Assembly (NCBI GenBank): GCA_903927005.1
Contig: CAIYLH010000105.1
Span: forward strand, 92,822 to 156,821
Length of the DNA: 64,000 nucleotides
Origin: an uncultured Pseudomonadota bacterium
Lineage (GTDB): Bacteria > Pseudomonadota > Gammaproteobacteria > Steroidobacterales > Steroidobacteraceae
Direction: 5' to 3'
Both the position numbers and the translations under genes were made by a program. Position 1 is the first letter of the stretch, and the number at the start of each line of letters is the position of its first letter. Below, one piece after another: positions 55,713 through 64,000 of the stretch. The notes beneath the pieces are model-generated. The model searched no databases, was not told the DNA's origin, and was given only the letters and a program-made list of their open reading frames with translations.

Positions 55713-56389
55713 AGGGCACGCCCCGCATTCTGGTCTGGGACTGGCCACTGCGGCTGTTCCATGTCGGTCTTGCGCTCGCCTTTGGCGGTGCCTACCTGCT
55801 CGGTGACTCCGAGCGTTGGCGCAACGTCCACGTCGCTCTGGGCTACGCCGCGCTGGCGCTGCTTGGCTTTCGCCTGCTGTGGGGCGTGGCAGGCACGCGC
55901 CACGCTCGCTTCGCCTCGTTTCTATACACGCCACGGCAGGCGTACACCTACCTTGTCGGCCTCGTGCGCGGTCGCGGCCGCCACTACACCGGCCACAATC
56001 CCGCCGGCAGCTGGGCTGTCTACGCCATGCTGCTGCTGGGACTGGCCACCGGCATCAGCGGCTGGATGCGCTACGAGGAGCTAGGCGGTGACCGTCTCGA
56101 GGCCCTGCACGAGCTGTTTGCCAACGCGTGGCTCGGCCTGGTCGGACTGCACGTCGTTGCGGTCATCGCAAGCTCGGTCCTGCATCGTGAGAACCTCGTC
56201 CTCGCGATGATCACCGGCTACAAGCGTGGCCCCGCCGCGGAGTCCGCCGGGCGCTCGCACGCCGGGCTAGGCCTCGCGCTCGTGGCCGCCATCGCCGCCG
56301 TGGTCGCTCTGGCCCTGGCCGCGCCCGCGGGGACTGTCGACGCTTCCGCCACCGCAGTGGCCAGCCGGGCCGCGATCGACCAAGATTGA
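55709..56389 (+). CDS. Cytochrome b561-family membrane subunit
   Basis: 226 residues with five hydrophobic helices and heme His residues in LRLFHVGLAL, WRNVHVALGY, LEALHELFANAW and VGLHVVAVIASSVLH. This is the nickel-dependent-hydrogenase b-type/cytochrome b561 group that links quinol to periplasmic c cytochromes. It is coupled to the diheme cytochrome gene and followed three bases later by the response regulator. Function of the whole chain is unknown; redox sensing or detoxification is plausible. Confidence 0.9.
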   Translation: MKGTPRILVWDWPLRLFHVGLALAFGGAYLLGDSERWRNVHVALGYAALALLGFRLLWGVAGTRHARFASFLYTPRQAYTYLVGLVRGRGRHYTGHNPAGSWAVYAMLLLGLATGISGWMRYEELGGDRLEALHELFANAWLGLVGLHVVAVIASSVLHRENLVLAMITGYKRGPAAESAGRSHAGLGLALVAAIAAVVALALAAPAGTVDASATAVASRAAIDQD

Positions 56390-56392
56390 GCG

Positions 56393-57070
56393 ATGCGTAT
56401 CCTGCTGGTCGAAGACGATGCGACGCTGGGCGAAGGCCTGCAGACCGGCCTGCGCCGGGCCGGCTTCGCCGTGGAGTGGCTGCAGGACGGCCAGACGGCG
56501 GACGCCGCCCTGCACACGGAGAGTTTCGCCGCGCTGGTGCTCGACCTCGGCTTGCCGCGTCTGAGCGGGCTGGACCTGCTGCACCGACTTCGCAGTCGCG
56601 GCGACTCGACGCCAACCCTGCTGCTGACTGCGCGCGATCACGTCGACGACCGGATCCGCGGCCTGGACGGCGGCGCCGACGACTATGTCGTCAAGCCCGT
56701 TGCGATCGGCGAACTTGCGGCACGCATTAGAGCCCTGGTCCGCCGCTCGCAGGGCGTCGCGGGTGCGCAGCTCGCCGCCGCCGGCATCACGCTGGACCCC
56801 GCCAGTCGGCTCGTGCGCGCGCACGGCGAACCCGTGGAACTGTCACCGCGGGAATTCGCGGTACTACAGGAACTGCTGCTGCACGCCGGCCGCGTCCTGA
56901 CCCGCCAGCAACTGGAGTCGCGTCTGTACGAGTGGGACCAGAGCCTCGAGAGCAATGCCATCGAGGTACACGTGCACCACCTGCGGCGCAAGCTCGGCGC
57001 CAGCGTGATCACCACCGTGCGTGGCGTCGGCTACCTCATCCCACGCCCGGAGCCAGACATTGATGGCTAA
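56393..57070 (+). CDS. OmpR-family response regulator (QseB/PmrA-like)
   Basis: 225 residues: receiver domain with ILLVEDDATLGEGLQ, phosphorylation Asp in ALVLDLGLPRLSG (about D51) and Lys in DYVVKPVAIGEL, then a winged helix ending VHVHHLRRKLGASVITTVRGVGYLI. It should be phosphorylated by the kinase encoded next (overlap of 8 bases) and control genes such as its own operon, whose upstream CTTAAG box fits this family. Closest by pattern to QseB/PmrA; the exact name is not assigned. Confidence 0.93.
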   Translation: MRILLVEDDATLGEGLQTGLRRAGFAVEWLQDGQTADAALHTESFAALVLDLGLPRLSGLDLLHRLRSRGDSTPTLLLTARDHVDDRIRGLDGGADDYVVKPVAIGELAARIRALVRRSQGVAGAQLAAAGITLDPASRLVRAHGEPVELSPREFAVLQELLLHAGRVLTRQQLESRLYEWDQSLESNAIEVHVHHLRRKLGASVITTVRGVGYLIPRPEPDIDG

Positions 57071-58415
57071 CCCGTCGCTGCGTTATCGACTAGTCGGACT
57101 GCTCATGAGCGCGGTGAGCGCAAGCTGGGTCGCGATCAGCCTGCTGACGTATCAGGACGCGCGCCGTGAGATCGACGCCGTACTCGACGCACATCTGGAA
57201 CAGTCGGCGCGCCTGGTCGCACAGCAGGCCGGGCGCACACTACGCGAGACGGAGGACGAGGATACCGGCGATGAACATCCGTATGACGTGCCCATGACCT
57301 TCCAGGTGTGGGATGCCGGCGGACAGCTGGTCCTGCGCTCGCCCGATGCACCGCGCACACAACTGTCACGGCAAGCGCGCGGCTTCGCGGACGCAGAGGT
57401 CGATGGACGACCTTGGCGGGTGTACAGCCGCTCCGCCCTCAACGGCCAGATGCTGGTACAGGTCGCTGAGAGCCGGACTGGCCGCGAGCAGCTGGCCGCG
57501 CGCTTCCTCGCGCACGCGCTGTGGCCCCTTGCGATCGGACTGCCGCTCATTGGCCTGTTCGTGTGGATCGCCATCGGCAGCGCACTGCGCCCGCTGCGCG
57601 AACTGCGGGATGCGCTGGCGCTGAGACACGGACCGGATCTTTCGCCGCTGAACGTCGCGGCCGCGCCCAGCGAGGTCGCGCCGCTGGTGTCGCACCTCAA
57701 TGCCCTCTTCGAGCGTGCCCGCGGCACGCTAGAAGCGGAGCGGCGGTTCACCTCGCAGGCCGCCCACGAGCTGCGCACGCCGATCGCCGGGATCCGCGCC
57801 CAGGCGGAATCCGCTATCGGCGCGGACAGTGATGCCGATCGCCGCCACGCCCTCGAGCGGGTCGTAAGCGCCTGCGATCGGCTGTCACGGATCATGACCC
57901 AACTGCTGACGCTGGCGCGCATGGACGAGGCGCCAATCGACGTGGGCCAGCCTTGTCGCCTCGACGAGCTGGCACGTAGCGTCGTCGCTGACCTCGCCCC
58001 AGCCGCGCTGAAAGCGAACGTTGAGCTCGGCCTCGTCGCCGACACGGCCGTATCGATCAGCGCCGATCCGGTGCTCATAGAAGTTCTGCTTCGCAACCTG
58101 ATCGACAACGCGGTGCGCTATTCCGGCCACGGCTGCCACGTAGAGGTACGCATCGAGGCTGCGGCCGATGGCGCGCGACTGGCCGTGGTCGACGACGGTC
58201 CCGGGGTCGCCGAGCGCGATCTGGCGCAACTGGGCCAGGCATTCTTTCGCGGCGGGCGCACAACGGACGACGGCAGCGGCCTGGGCCTGTCGATCGTGGC
58301 GAGAATCGCGCGTCGCCATGGCGCGGAGGTTCGCTACTCCGGAGGCCCCGACGGACGAGGGCTTTCAGCAGAGCTGCGCTTTGCCGCCAGCGGCCTTGTG
58401 GAACCGGTATCGTAG
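57063..58415 (+). CDS. Sensor histidine kinase (QseC/PmrB-like)
   Basis: 450 residues: a first membrane segment (LVGLLMSAVSASWVAISLL), a ~130-residue periplasmic domain with an acidic stretch (RETEDEDTGDEH), a second segment (PLAIGLPLIGLFVWIAIGSAL), HAMP-like linker, the His box FTSQAAHELRTPIAGIRAQ, N box LLRNLIDNAVRYSG and G boxes DDGPGV and GSGLGLSIVARI. The acidic periplasmic patch may sense metal or cationic compounds; that is inference. ATG 57063 overlaps the response regulator stop. Confidence 0.93.
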   Translation: MANPSLRYRLVGLLMSAVSASWVAISLLTYQDARREIDAVLDAHLEQSARLVAQQAGRTLRETEDEDTGDEHPYDVPMTFQVWDAGGQLVLRSPDAPRTQLSRQARGFADAEVDGRPWRVYSRSALNGQMLVQVAESRTGREQLAARFLAHALWPLAIGLPLIGLFVWIAIGSALRPLRELRDALALRHGPDLSPLNVAAAPSEVAPLVSHLNALFERARGTLEAERRFTSQAAHELRTPIAGIRAQAESAIGADSDADRRHALERVVSACDRLSRIMTQLLTLARMDEAPIDVGQPCRLDELARSVVADLAPAALKANVELGLVADTAVSISADPVLIEVLLRNLIDNAVRYSGHGCHVEVRIEAAADGARLAVVDDGPGVAERDLAQLGQAFFRGGRTTDDGSGLGLSIVARIARRHGAEVRYSGGPDGRGLSAELRFAASGLVEPVS

Positions 58416-58442
58416 AGATCCGACCATCGCCGAGCCGCACCG

Positions 58443-59135
58443 ATGCAGAACCCCGCTCCGAATGCAGAACTGGAACTCGTCGACCAGGACATCATCGATG
58501 CGATGCAGAAGCTGGCGGGATACGTCGACATCAGCACCGAAGACTTCCGCACGCTGTATCACCTCGCCTACCACCATGCGGCTGAACGGCTCGCCGGCAT
58601 GCATGCCAGCGCGGCGGTCACCCTCAAGGCGCTGGAGCCCCCACGGGTCAGCAACGTCGAGGCGCTGTGGGCGTGGGGCGGCGCGTTCCTTGCCATCGCC
58701 CTGCTCGTGGCGTGCAATTCACTGCTGTTCGCTGGCAGCGATCTGACACTGCTAAACGGCTCTTTCGGCGCCTCCTGTGCGCTGCTGTTCGGCGCCCCAC
58801 GCAGCCCGTTCTCGCAACCACGCAACTTGATCGGCGGCAGTGTGTTGTCCGCGTTGGTCGGAGTAACGTGCTTCATGGTGCTGGGCGCATGGCCACTCGT
58901 CGCCGCCGCCGCCGCCGTCGCGACGGCGATATGCCTGATGCACGTCACGCGCACGCTGCACCCGCCTGCTGCAGCGATCGCACTCTCGGCGGTGATAGGC
59001 TCGGCGGCCATTCACGACGCCGGTTACCTGTTCGTACTGGTGCCTGCGACCGTAGGTCCCTTGCTGCTGCTGGCCGTAGCGCTCGCCTACAACAACCTGT
59101 CGAGTGCGCGCCGGTATCCGGAGGTCTGGTTCTGA
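58443..59135 (+). CDS. HPP-family membrane protein
   Basis: 230 residues. After ~70 soluble residues (VDQDIIDAMQKLAGYVDIST), four membrane segments follow with the HPP signatures LNGSFGASCALLFGAPRSPFSQPRNL and the family-naming MHVTRTLHPPAAAIALSAV. Related proteins transport nitrite or are of unknown role. It comes 27 bases after the kinase gene and may be part of that operon. Confidence 0.85.
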   Translation: MQNPAPNAELELVDQDIIDAMQKLAGYVDISTEDFRTLYHLAYHHAAERLAGMHASAAVTLKALEPPRVSNVEALWAWGGAFLAIALLVACNSLLFAGSDLTLLNGSFGASCALLFGAPRSPFSQPRNLIGGSVLSALVGVTCFMVLGAWPLVAAAAAVATAICLMHVTRTLHPPAAAIALSAVIGSAAIHDAGYLFVLVPATVGPLLLLAVALAYNNLSSARRYPEVWF

Positions 59136-59153
59136 GGGAGGCAGTTGCTGCCG

Positions 59154-59993
59154 TCAACCGACGTGAGAGCCCTCGACGATAGTCGTCGTTCGGCCACCGA
59201 CCCAGACGGCACCGGTCTCGTCGGCCGATACGTAGATGCGGCCACAGCCGCCAAGACGGGTGCCTTGCGAGGCGACGTATGGCGAGCGCGCCCGGCCGGT
59301 CGCCAGTAGTCGCTGCGCGACCGAACCGTTCAGACTGCCAGTCACCGGATCCTCACGAATAGCGCCCTGCGGATCGCTGAAGAACGCCCGCAATTCGAAC
59401 TGCACTGCTGCTCCTGGCGGATACGCACCGACGACCCCCAGATCCAGCTGCCCCGGGAAGCTCTGCTCGGGCTCCAGCGCCAGCACCGCTGCCGCCGACT
59501 CGAGCACGAGGGCGATCCAGCCCGGCCCGTTGTCGGCCCACTGCGCATCGAGGATTGCCTCCGGCTCGATGTGCAGGAAGCGCACGATCTTGGCCAGCAT
59601 CTCGGCGTCCACCTCGCCGCCGCGCAACAGCGGTGGTGATGCGAACGCGAGCGTATCGGCGCTGCGCCGGACAGAAATCAGGCCCGCCGCGCACTGCTGC
59701 ACGATCTGCGCCGGATTACGAGGCCGACCACCGCCGTGCAGCCACGCGTGGCAACTGCCTAGCGTCGGGTGCCCGGCGAAAGGAAGCTCCCGATCCAGCG
59801 TGAATATACGCACTCGATAATCAGCGCCCGGGTCGGTAGGCGCGACAAGAAAAGCCGTCTCGGACAGGTTCAGCCAGCGGGTCATGCGCTGCATCTGCTC
59901 GGTGGTCATATCGTCAGCGTCGAAGACGACCGCAAGCGGATTGCCGGACAGCGGACTGTCATTGAATACGTCCACCAGTTGGAAACGATGCAT
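59154..59993 (-). CDS. PhzF-family isomerase-like protein
   Basis: 279 residues with the PhzF pattern: VDVFNDSPLSGNPLAVVFDAD, NLSETAFLVAPTDPGADYRVRIFTLDRELPFAGHPTLG (catalytic Glu and substrate region) and EDPVTGSLNGSVAQRLL. The family includes isomerases and epimerases, most of unknown substrate. ATG 59993 follows GGGGA. Convergent with the HPP gene. Confidence 0.92.
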   Translation of the reverse strand: MHRFQLVDVFNDSPLSGNPLAVVFDADDMTTEQMQRMTRWLNLSETAFLVAPTDPGADYRVRIFTLDRELPFAGHPTLGSCHAWLHGGGRPRNPAQIVQQCAAGLISVRRSADTLAFASPPLLRGGEVDAEMLAKIVRFLHIEPEAILDAQWADNGPGWIALVLESAAAVLALEPEQSFPGQLDLGVVGAYPPGAAVQFELRAFFSDPQGAIREDPVTGSLNGSVAQRLLATGRARSPYVASQGTRLGGCGRIYVSADETGAVWVGGRTTTIVEGSHVG

Positions 59994-60104
59994 CAACAAC
60001 TCCCCTTGACGCAGACATGTCGGCGGCCGGGATAGCCCAGCGCTCACGGTGGCAGATGGGGTAAACGCGGCCATCGCCCTGCGATGCAAGCTCGCGCCAG
60101 AAGC

Positions 60105-60133
60105 CAGGGGCCGGGCGCAAGGCCCGGCCCCTG
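60105..60133. terminator. Hairpin after TonB receptor 3
   Basis: CAGGGGCCGGGC-gcaag-GCCCGGCCCCTG, a 12-bp perfect stem just past the receptor stop codon; no T-run on the reverse strand. Confidence 0.55.
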
Positions 60134-60137
60134 CCAG

Positions 60138-62534
60138 TCAGAAACGCTGACCGAAGCTCACACCGATCACCCGCGGGCGAATCGGGATCACGTCAACGAG
60201 CTTGCAGGTCGCCGTCGCGCAAGCGGCATAGCGAATCGCCTCGCCGCGGCGGTCGAGCATATTCTGCACGTATAGCTCTGTAGTCCACGCGTTGCGGGCA
60301 AGACCAAAGGACAGGTCGACGCTGGCATAGCCCGGCTGCGTGCCGAGCACATCCAGATCACGCTTACGCAGCGCCGGCAGCACGTTTCCCTGGTAGATGG
60401 CGGCCAACTGCGCGTGCGCCTTGAACTCGCCGGTCGACCACTCGTAGCGGGCGATGGTATTGCCCTTGATACGCGCCGACACCGGCAACCGATCACCGAT
60501 TGCAGCGTAAATCTCGTTATCCGGCACCGCTTCGGTCGGATTACAGCCGGGATCATCGGTCAGCCTATGACAGACGTTGGTGTCGAGCTTGCCATCGAGG
60601 AACGTCATCGACGTCGACAGCGTCAGCTCGTCGCTCGCGCGCCAGTGGACCTCGGCCTCCACGCCCTTGATGGTAGCCCGGCCGGCGTTGACGACCACGT
60701 TGACGCCGGCCTGGCCGGGATATGCGAACTGCGCGTCCTTCCATCGCTCCAGAAACACGGCGCCGTTGATGCGCAGGCGGCGGTCGAACCAGGAAGTCTT
60801 GGCACCCACCTCAAAGTTCGTCAGCGAGTCGCCCTGGTACGGCGGCACGCTCAGCAGGCGGTTCACGCCACCTGGACGGAACCCGGTGGAGACCGTCGCA
60901 TACATCATGCGATCGTCGTCGAACTTGTACGTCACATTGACGCGATGCGTCTCGCCGCTCTTCTTGGCCTGCGACTGCAGGTTCTGGCAGGGCATCGCAT
61001 GATTGCTCGGGTCAATCGGAGTGAGGCAGATGTTCTCGCCCGTGTAAGGCGAGTCCGCGTTCGGAAAGCCCAGGCCGAAGCCCGCAAAGCCATAGAGCGT
61101 GTTCTCGTAGCGATACAGGCGGACGCCGCCGGTCACCGCCAACTGCGGAGTCACATCGAAGGTCATGTCCGTGAATACCGCCGAGTCGCGATCGATGCGC
61201 GAGGCATTCTCGAGCCACACGGTCCCCGGCGAACCATCCACCGACACGTCGGACGCAATCCCCGGAACGGTGTAGTCGTAACGCATCTCGTCGGTCTGGC
61301 GCTGGACGAACAAGCCGAGCACGCCGTGCAAACGCCAGCTGCTCGGGGTAGCCAGACGCAGTTCATGCGACGCCTTGGTAAACGCATTGCGACCGAATAT
61401 GATCTGGCCGGGATTGATCCGGTCACCGTTCTGGTTGTGGAAGATATCGCCGTAATACGCCGGCTGATACGCATAGGCGACATCGTAGAACAGCGAGTAG
61501 TCCGAGTAGTCACCGGCCTGGTACTCGTTGCGCTTGATGTAGCCACCGGCATAGGTCACATCGAGCGACGACAGCTTGCCCTCGACGACCAGCGTGCCCA
61601 TCGTGAAGCTGTCACGATTAAGATCGGCCGCGTAGCGCACCACGTTCAGGTCACCGGTGCCGCCGAGCGTCATGGTCGGGCCACTGGAGCCGTCGCCGTA
61701 AACCGGCGTCAGCGAAGTCGCGAACGGCGTGTAGGCGTATTGCCCGCCGGCCGTCTGCGACTGTGTCATCAGCGTTGGCGTGACGGTCCACGTGTCGTTG
61801 ATGTTGAAGCGCAAGGCGGCCCGACCGCCCACCGTATCGACCCAGTTGGAGTTTTTCTCAACGAAGCGGGCGTTGTCGCGCGGGGCGCCGGACGACGGGT
61901 AGTACTGCGGCGAACTGCGCACGACATTGATGTAGCCGCCGTCGTGCTCAGCCCAGCCGACGAGGCGAATCGCAGCGTTCTCGCCGATCGGGATGTTCGC
62001 GAAGCCCTCGACCTTGCCACCCGGGTCGCCGGCCGTGAACTTCTCGCCGGTGATGTCGTAGCCAGCATCAAACTTCGACGGATCGGGTTTGTTGGTGATC
62101 AGCCGCATGGTGCCTGCCATCGAGCTGGCGCCGAACAGCGTGCCCTGCGGCCCGGACAGCGCCTCGACGCGCTGCATGTCATAGACGTGCACGTCAAGAT
62201 TGTTGGCGATGGTCGTCACCGGCATTTCGTCGATGTACACGCCGACCAGCGGCTGCGAGCCGACGTGAACGCCATCGCCGCCGTTGGTCACGCCGCGAAC
62301 ATACAGCTGCGCCTGGCCAGGACCGTAGGACTGCACAGACAGACTCGGCAGGTAACGCGCGTAGTCATCGAAGCTCGCGACCTGCAGGTCGGCCAGCTTC
62401 TTGGTGTCAAACGCCTGGATGCTGATCGGCACGGACTGCAGGTTCTCGGAGCGCTTCTGCGCGGTCACGATCACCTCGTCAAGGGCCGCCGAGGCCGTCG
62501 ACGTACCGGCCTGCTGCGCGTGCGGCGGTCTTGC
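60138..62534 (-). pseudogene. TonB-dependent receptor 3, signal peptide lost
   Basis: The frame reads HAQQAGTSTASAALDEVIVTAQKR (TonB box), a plug with YVRGVTNGGDGVHVGSQPLV and SGPQGTLFGASSMAGTMRLI, and a full barrel ending PRVIGVSFGQRF. Upstream, the frame hits TGA (62535-62537), and the only ATG nearby (62545) is in another frame with ten codons and no hydrophobic stretch. A complete receptor would need a signal peptide ahead of HAQQA, so a deletion has probably removed it. GTG 62474 could start a cytoplasmic, useless product. It belongs to the vitamin/siderophore-like class distinct from receptors 1 and 2. Confidence 0.7.
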
Positions 62535-62545
62535 TCACTTTTCAT

Positions 62546-62909
62546 CCCCTTGTTGTTTTTCGGCGACGCCAGCATGGCATCGACCTGGGCCAAGTATAGG
62601 TGGGCCGCAGCTCGACGGCGACTCCATGACTGGGCAGACCGACCGGTATCACACTCGACGACGGAGCGGACATTCGCCACCGAGCGCCCTTCCGCGGACA
62701 GCACCGCCCGCCCCCACTTAATCATCGCCTTGCGCCCGAACCGTGGCCTTATTGCAGGGTCGGTACGTCTACTGCAAGGCAGGAGTGGCTCTGCTGAGCT
62801 ATCTATCGGCACGATCGAATCTTTGCATCACGCCGTCCGGCGCGACAACCTATTCTCCTCCCCCGCCCAGCGCATCCGCCGCACAGGCTCGGACAAATTC
62901 GGAGATTCG
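62546..62909. other. Non-coding region between TonB receptor 3 and ohr
   Basis: No gene is supported here; the long plus-strand ORF 60414-63338 is an antisense artefact apart from the ohr part. It should hold the promoters for ohr (+) and the receptor (-), but no clear pair was identified. Confidence 0.4.
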
Positions 62910-63338
62910 ATGACAACCCCACTCGACAATGTGATGTATACCGCCCGCGCCCACGTCACCGGCGGCCGTGACGGCAGCGCGAAAAGCGACGATGGCCTGC
63001 TCAGCGTGCAGCTGTCGGCACCCAAGGCCATGGGCGGCTCGGGCAACGGCACCAACCCCGAGCAGCTGTTTGCGGCCGGCTATGGCGCGTGCTTCCTCAG
63101 TGCGATGAAGTTTCTGGCCGGACAGGACAAGATCGTCCTGCCTGCCGACACCCACATCGACGCGACGGTGGACATTGGCCCGACCTCACTAGGCTTCGGA
63201 CTGGCGGTAAAACTCGTGATCGGGCTGCCGGGGCTGGACCGTGCCGTGGCCGAAGCCCTGATCGCCAAGGCCCACGCCGTGTGCCCGTATTCAAATGCCA
63301 CGCGCGGCAACATCGCCGTGGAGCTCAGCCTCCTGTAA
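62910..63338 (+). CDS. ohr: Organic hydroperoxide resistance protein Ohr (OsmC family)
   Basis: 142 residues with the two reactive cysteines in context: NPEQLFAAGYGACFLSAMKF and HAVCPYSNATRGNIAVEL, and the conserved Arg/Glu region upstream. Ohr reduces organic hydroperoxides using lipoyl-type thiols. ATG 62910 follows GGAG at 5 bases. Length fits the family. No OhrR repressor is visible in the window. Confidence 0.95.
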   Translation: MTTPLDNVMYTARAHVTGGRDGSAKSDDGLLSVQLSAPKAMGGSGNGTNPEQLFAAGYGACFLSAMKFLAGQDKIVLPADTHIDATVDIGPTSLGFGLAVKLVIGLPGLDRAVAEALIAKAHAVCPYSNATRGNIAVELSLL

Positions 63339-63466
63339 GCAGATCGGACGCCCGCCGACCGCCCCCCCACGGGTCGGCGGCGGTCGCCCCCGCTGGCGTC
63401 AGGCCGGGCCAGTCGTTATCGTCCCGCTCACTGGGCGAGGCGTTCGAAGCCAGCGGGGGCGGCCTG

Positions 63467-63877
63467 ATGAAGCGATGCGGGTATTTAGCTGGACTTGGCC
63501 TGCTTGGTTCGTTCATCGCGCTGGTCGCCACGCTTTCCCTGGCGGACGACGCCGCTCGTCGGCCCGAACAACTCGGCTCCGTACGCGAGATGTACGATGG
63601 CGCTCTAACGCCAGACCTTGCAGTCAGCACCTTCCGGCATATTGACCAACTGCTGCCGTCGAGCTGCATCGGGCCCGCCGGCCATCCCCGCCCGCTGCCA
63701 CTCGCAGCGCAACCACTGATGGGCATCCACTTTCGCTCGCGTGGCCGCGACTGGGATCTGCAGGACTACCTCGCGGTCAACCGGGTAGCCGGCCTGCTAG
63801 TGCTGAAAGATGGCCACATCGCGGCCGAGATCTACCAGTACGGCAATACGCCGCAGACCCGCTGGATGTCGATCTGG
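63467..63877 (+). pseudogene. Beta-lactamase-type serine hydrolase, cut by an IS end
   Basis: A signal peptide (GYLAGLGLLGSFIALVATLS) and a mature start DYLAVNRVAGLLVLKDGHIAAE leading to NTPQTRWMS, where serine hydrolases of this family normally run into the catalytic SxxK. Here the frame changes at about 63877 into IS-end sequence (IWCSCRRP). The active-site lysine and the whole C-terminal domain are not in frame; they could continue past the element beyond the window. ATG 63467 is preceded by GGGGG. Confidence 0.75.
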
Positions 63878-64000
63878 TGCTCATGCCGCCGCCCCGACAC
63901 GCGCTTTCCCTGCCTTGCGCGGACGAGGTGTCCGGCTCGGCGGCGCGTGCCGTGGCGATGACTCGTTCCCGTGCACGGACGAGGGACACCCCCTCGCGGC
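63878..64000 (-). mobile_element. Right end of an IS200/IS605-type element, second copy (continues off window)
   Basis: This matches 5701-5825 closely (starting TGCTCATGCCGCCG and ending GAGGGACACC-CCCTCGCGGC). In the reverse frame it gives a TnpB tail (REGVSLVRARERVIATARA) without the extra C of copy one. The element lies tnpB-antisense to the serine hydrolase and enters it at its active site. Confidence 0.75.

Noticed and set aside
60414-63338. 974-aa plus-strand ORF
   Set aside because: It is antisense to TonB receptor 3 for most of its length; only the last 142 residues (ohr) are real.

Overview
The window looks like chromosomal DNA of a GC-rich gammaproteobacterium. The signs are a class III PHA synthase (PhaE/PhaC), TtcA, bacterial-type glycogen genes, large TonB-dependent receptors, TPR-sulfotransferases and a QseBC/PmrAB-like two-component system. 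A Xanthomonadales, Nevskiales or Steroidobacterales-like lineage would fit, but this is a guess from gene content. No rRNA, tRNA or CRISPR array was seen.

Layout. 0-2.3 kb (-): ttcA (cut by the window edge) and an M32 carboxypeptidase. 2.5-7.0 kb: PHA block, with phaE-phaC-MaoC hydratase leftward, a phasin rightward and the repressor phaR further right. A wrecked hipBA-type toxin-antitoxin locus lies between phasin and phaR, broken by the 3' end of an IS200/IS605-type (TnpB) element. 7.1-11 kb: a cupin, a membrane protein and a secreted M14 peptidase. 11.1-18.2 kb: glycogen block (glgA, malQ, glgC, glgB) with a LEA-type lipoprotein. 18.3-20.7 kb: PadR regulator, sensor-type membrane protein, an unknown and a DUF192 protein. 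20.7-38.6 kb: an unusual island of three TPR-sulfotransferases, one TPR/Asp-Asn beta-hydroxylase, two 2OG-Fe(II) oxygenase-like genes, two paralogous ~1000-aa TonB receptors, and two paralogous small exported proteins. One receptor terminator is occupied by a class C-like group II intron. 38.9-45.7 kb: an MDR oxidoreductase, a bufferin-type RiPP metallophore operon (precursor, DUF692, DUF2063), an M3 peptidase and a HemG/HemY oxidase. 45.7-51.1 kb (-): alpha/beta hydrolase, RecQ, NamZ-like protein, DOMON-like protein and AlkB. 51.1-59.1 kb: adenylate cyclase, cytochrome b561, GNAT, an ammonium transporter broken by one TAG codon, a cytochrome c/c/b operon with its own two-component system, and an HPP protein. 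59.2-64 kb: PhzF-like protein, a third TonB receptor lacking its signal peptide, Ohr, and a serine hydrolase cut at its active site by a second copy of the IS end seen at 5.7 kb.

How the genes fit together. The PHA genes form a self-contained granule system; TTGCA-N-TGCAA boxes in the phasin and phaR promoters are likely PhaR operators. The glycogen block makes and remodels glycogen. The 20-38 kb island combines surface receptors with enzymes that could sulfate or hydroxylate proteins or small molecules; its substrate is unknown. Several genes are decaying (hipA, tnpB, intron maturase, amtB, TonB receptor 3, serine hydrolase), so the window shows substantial mobile-element and point-mutation damage.
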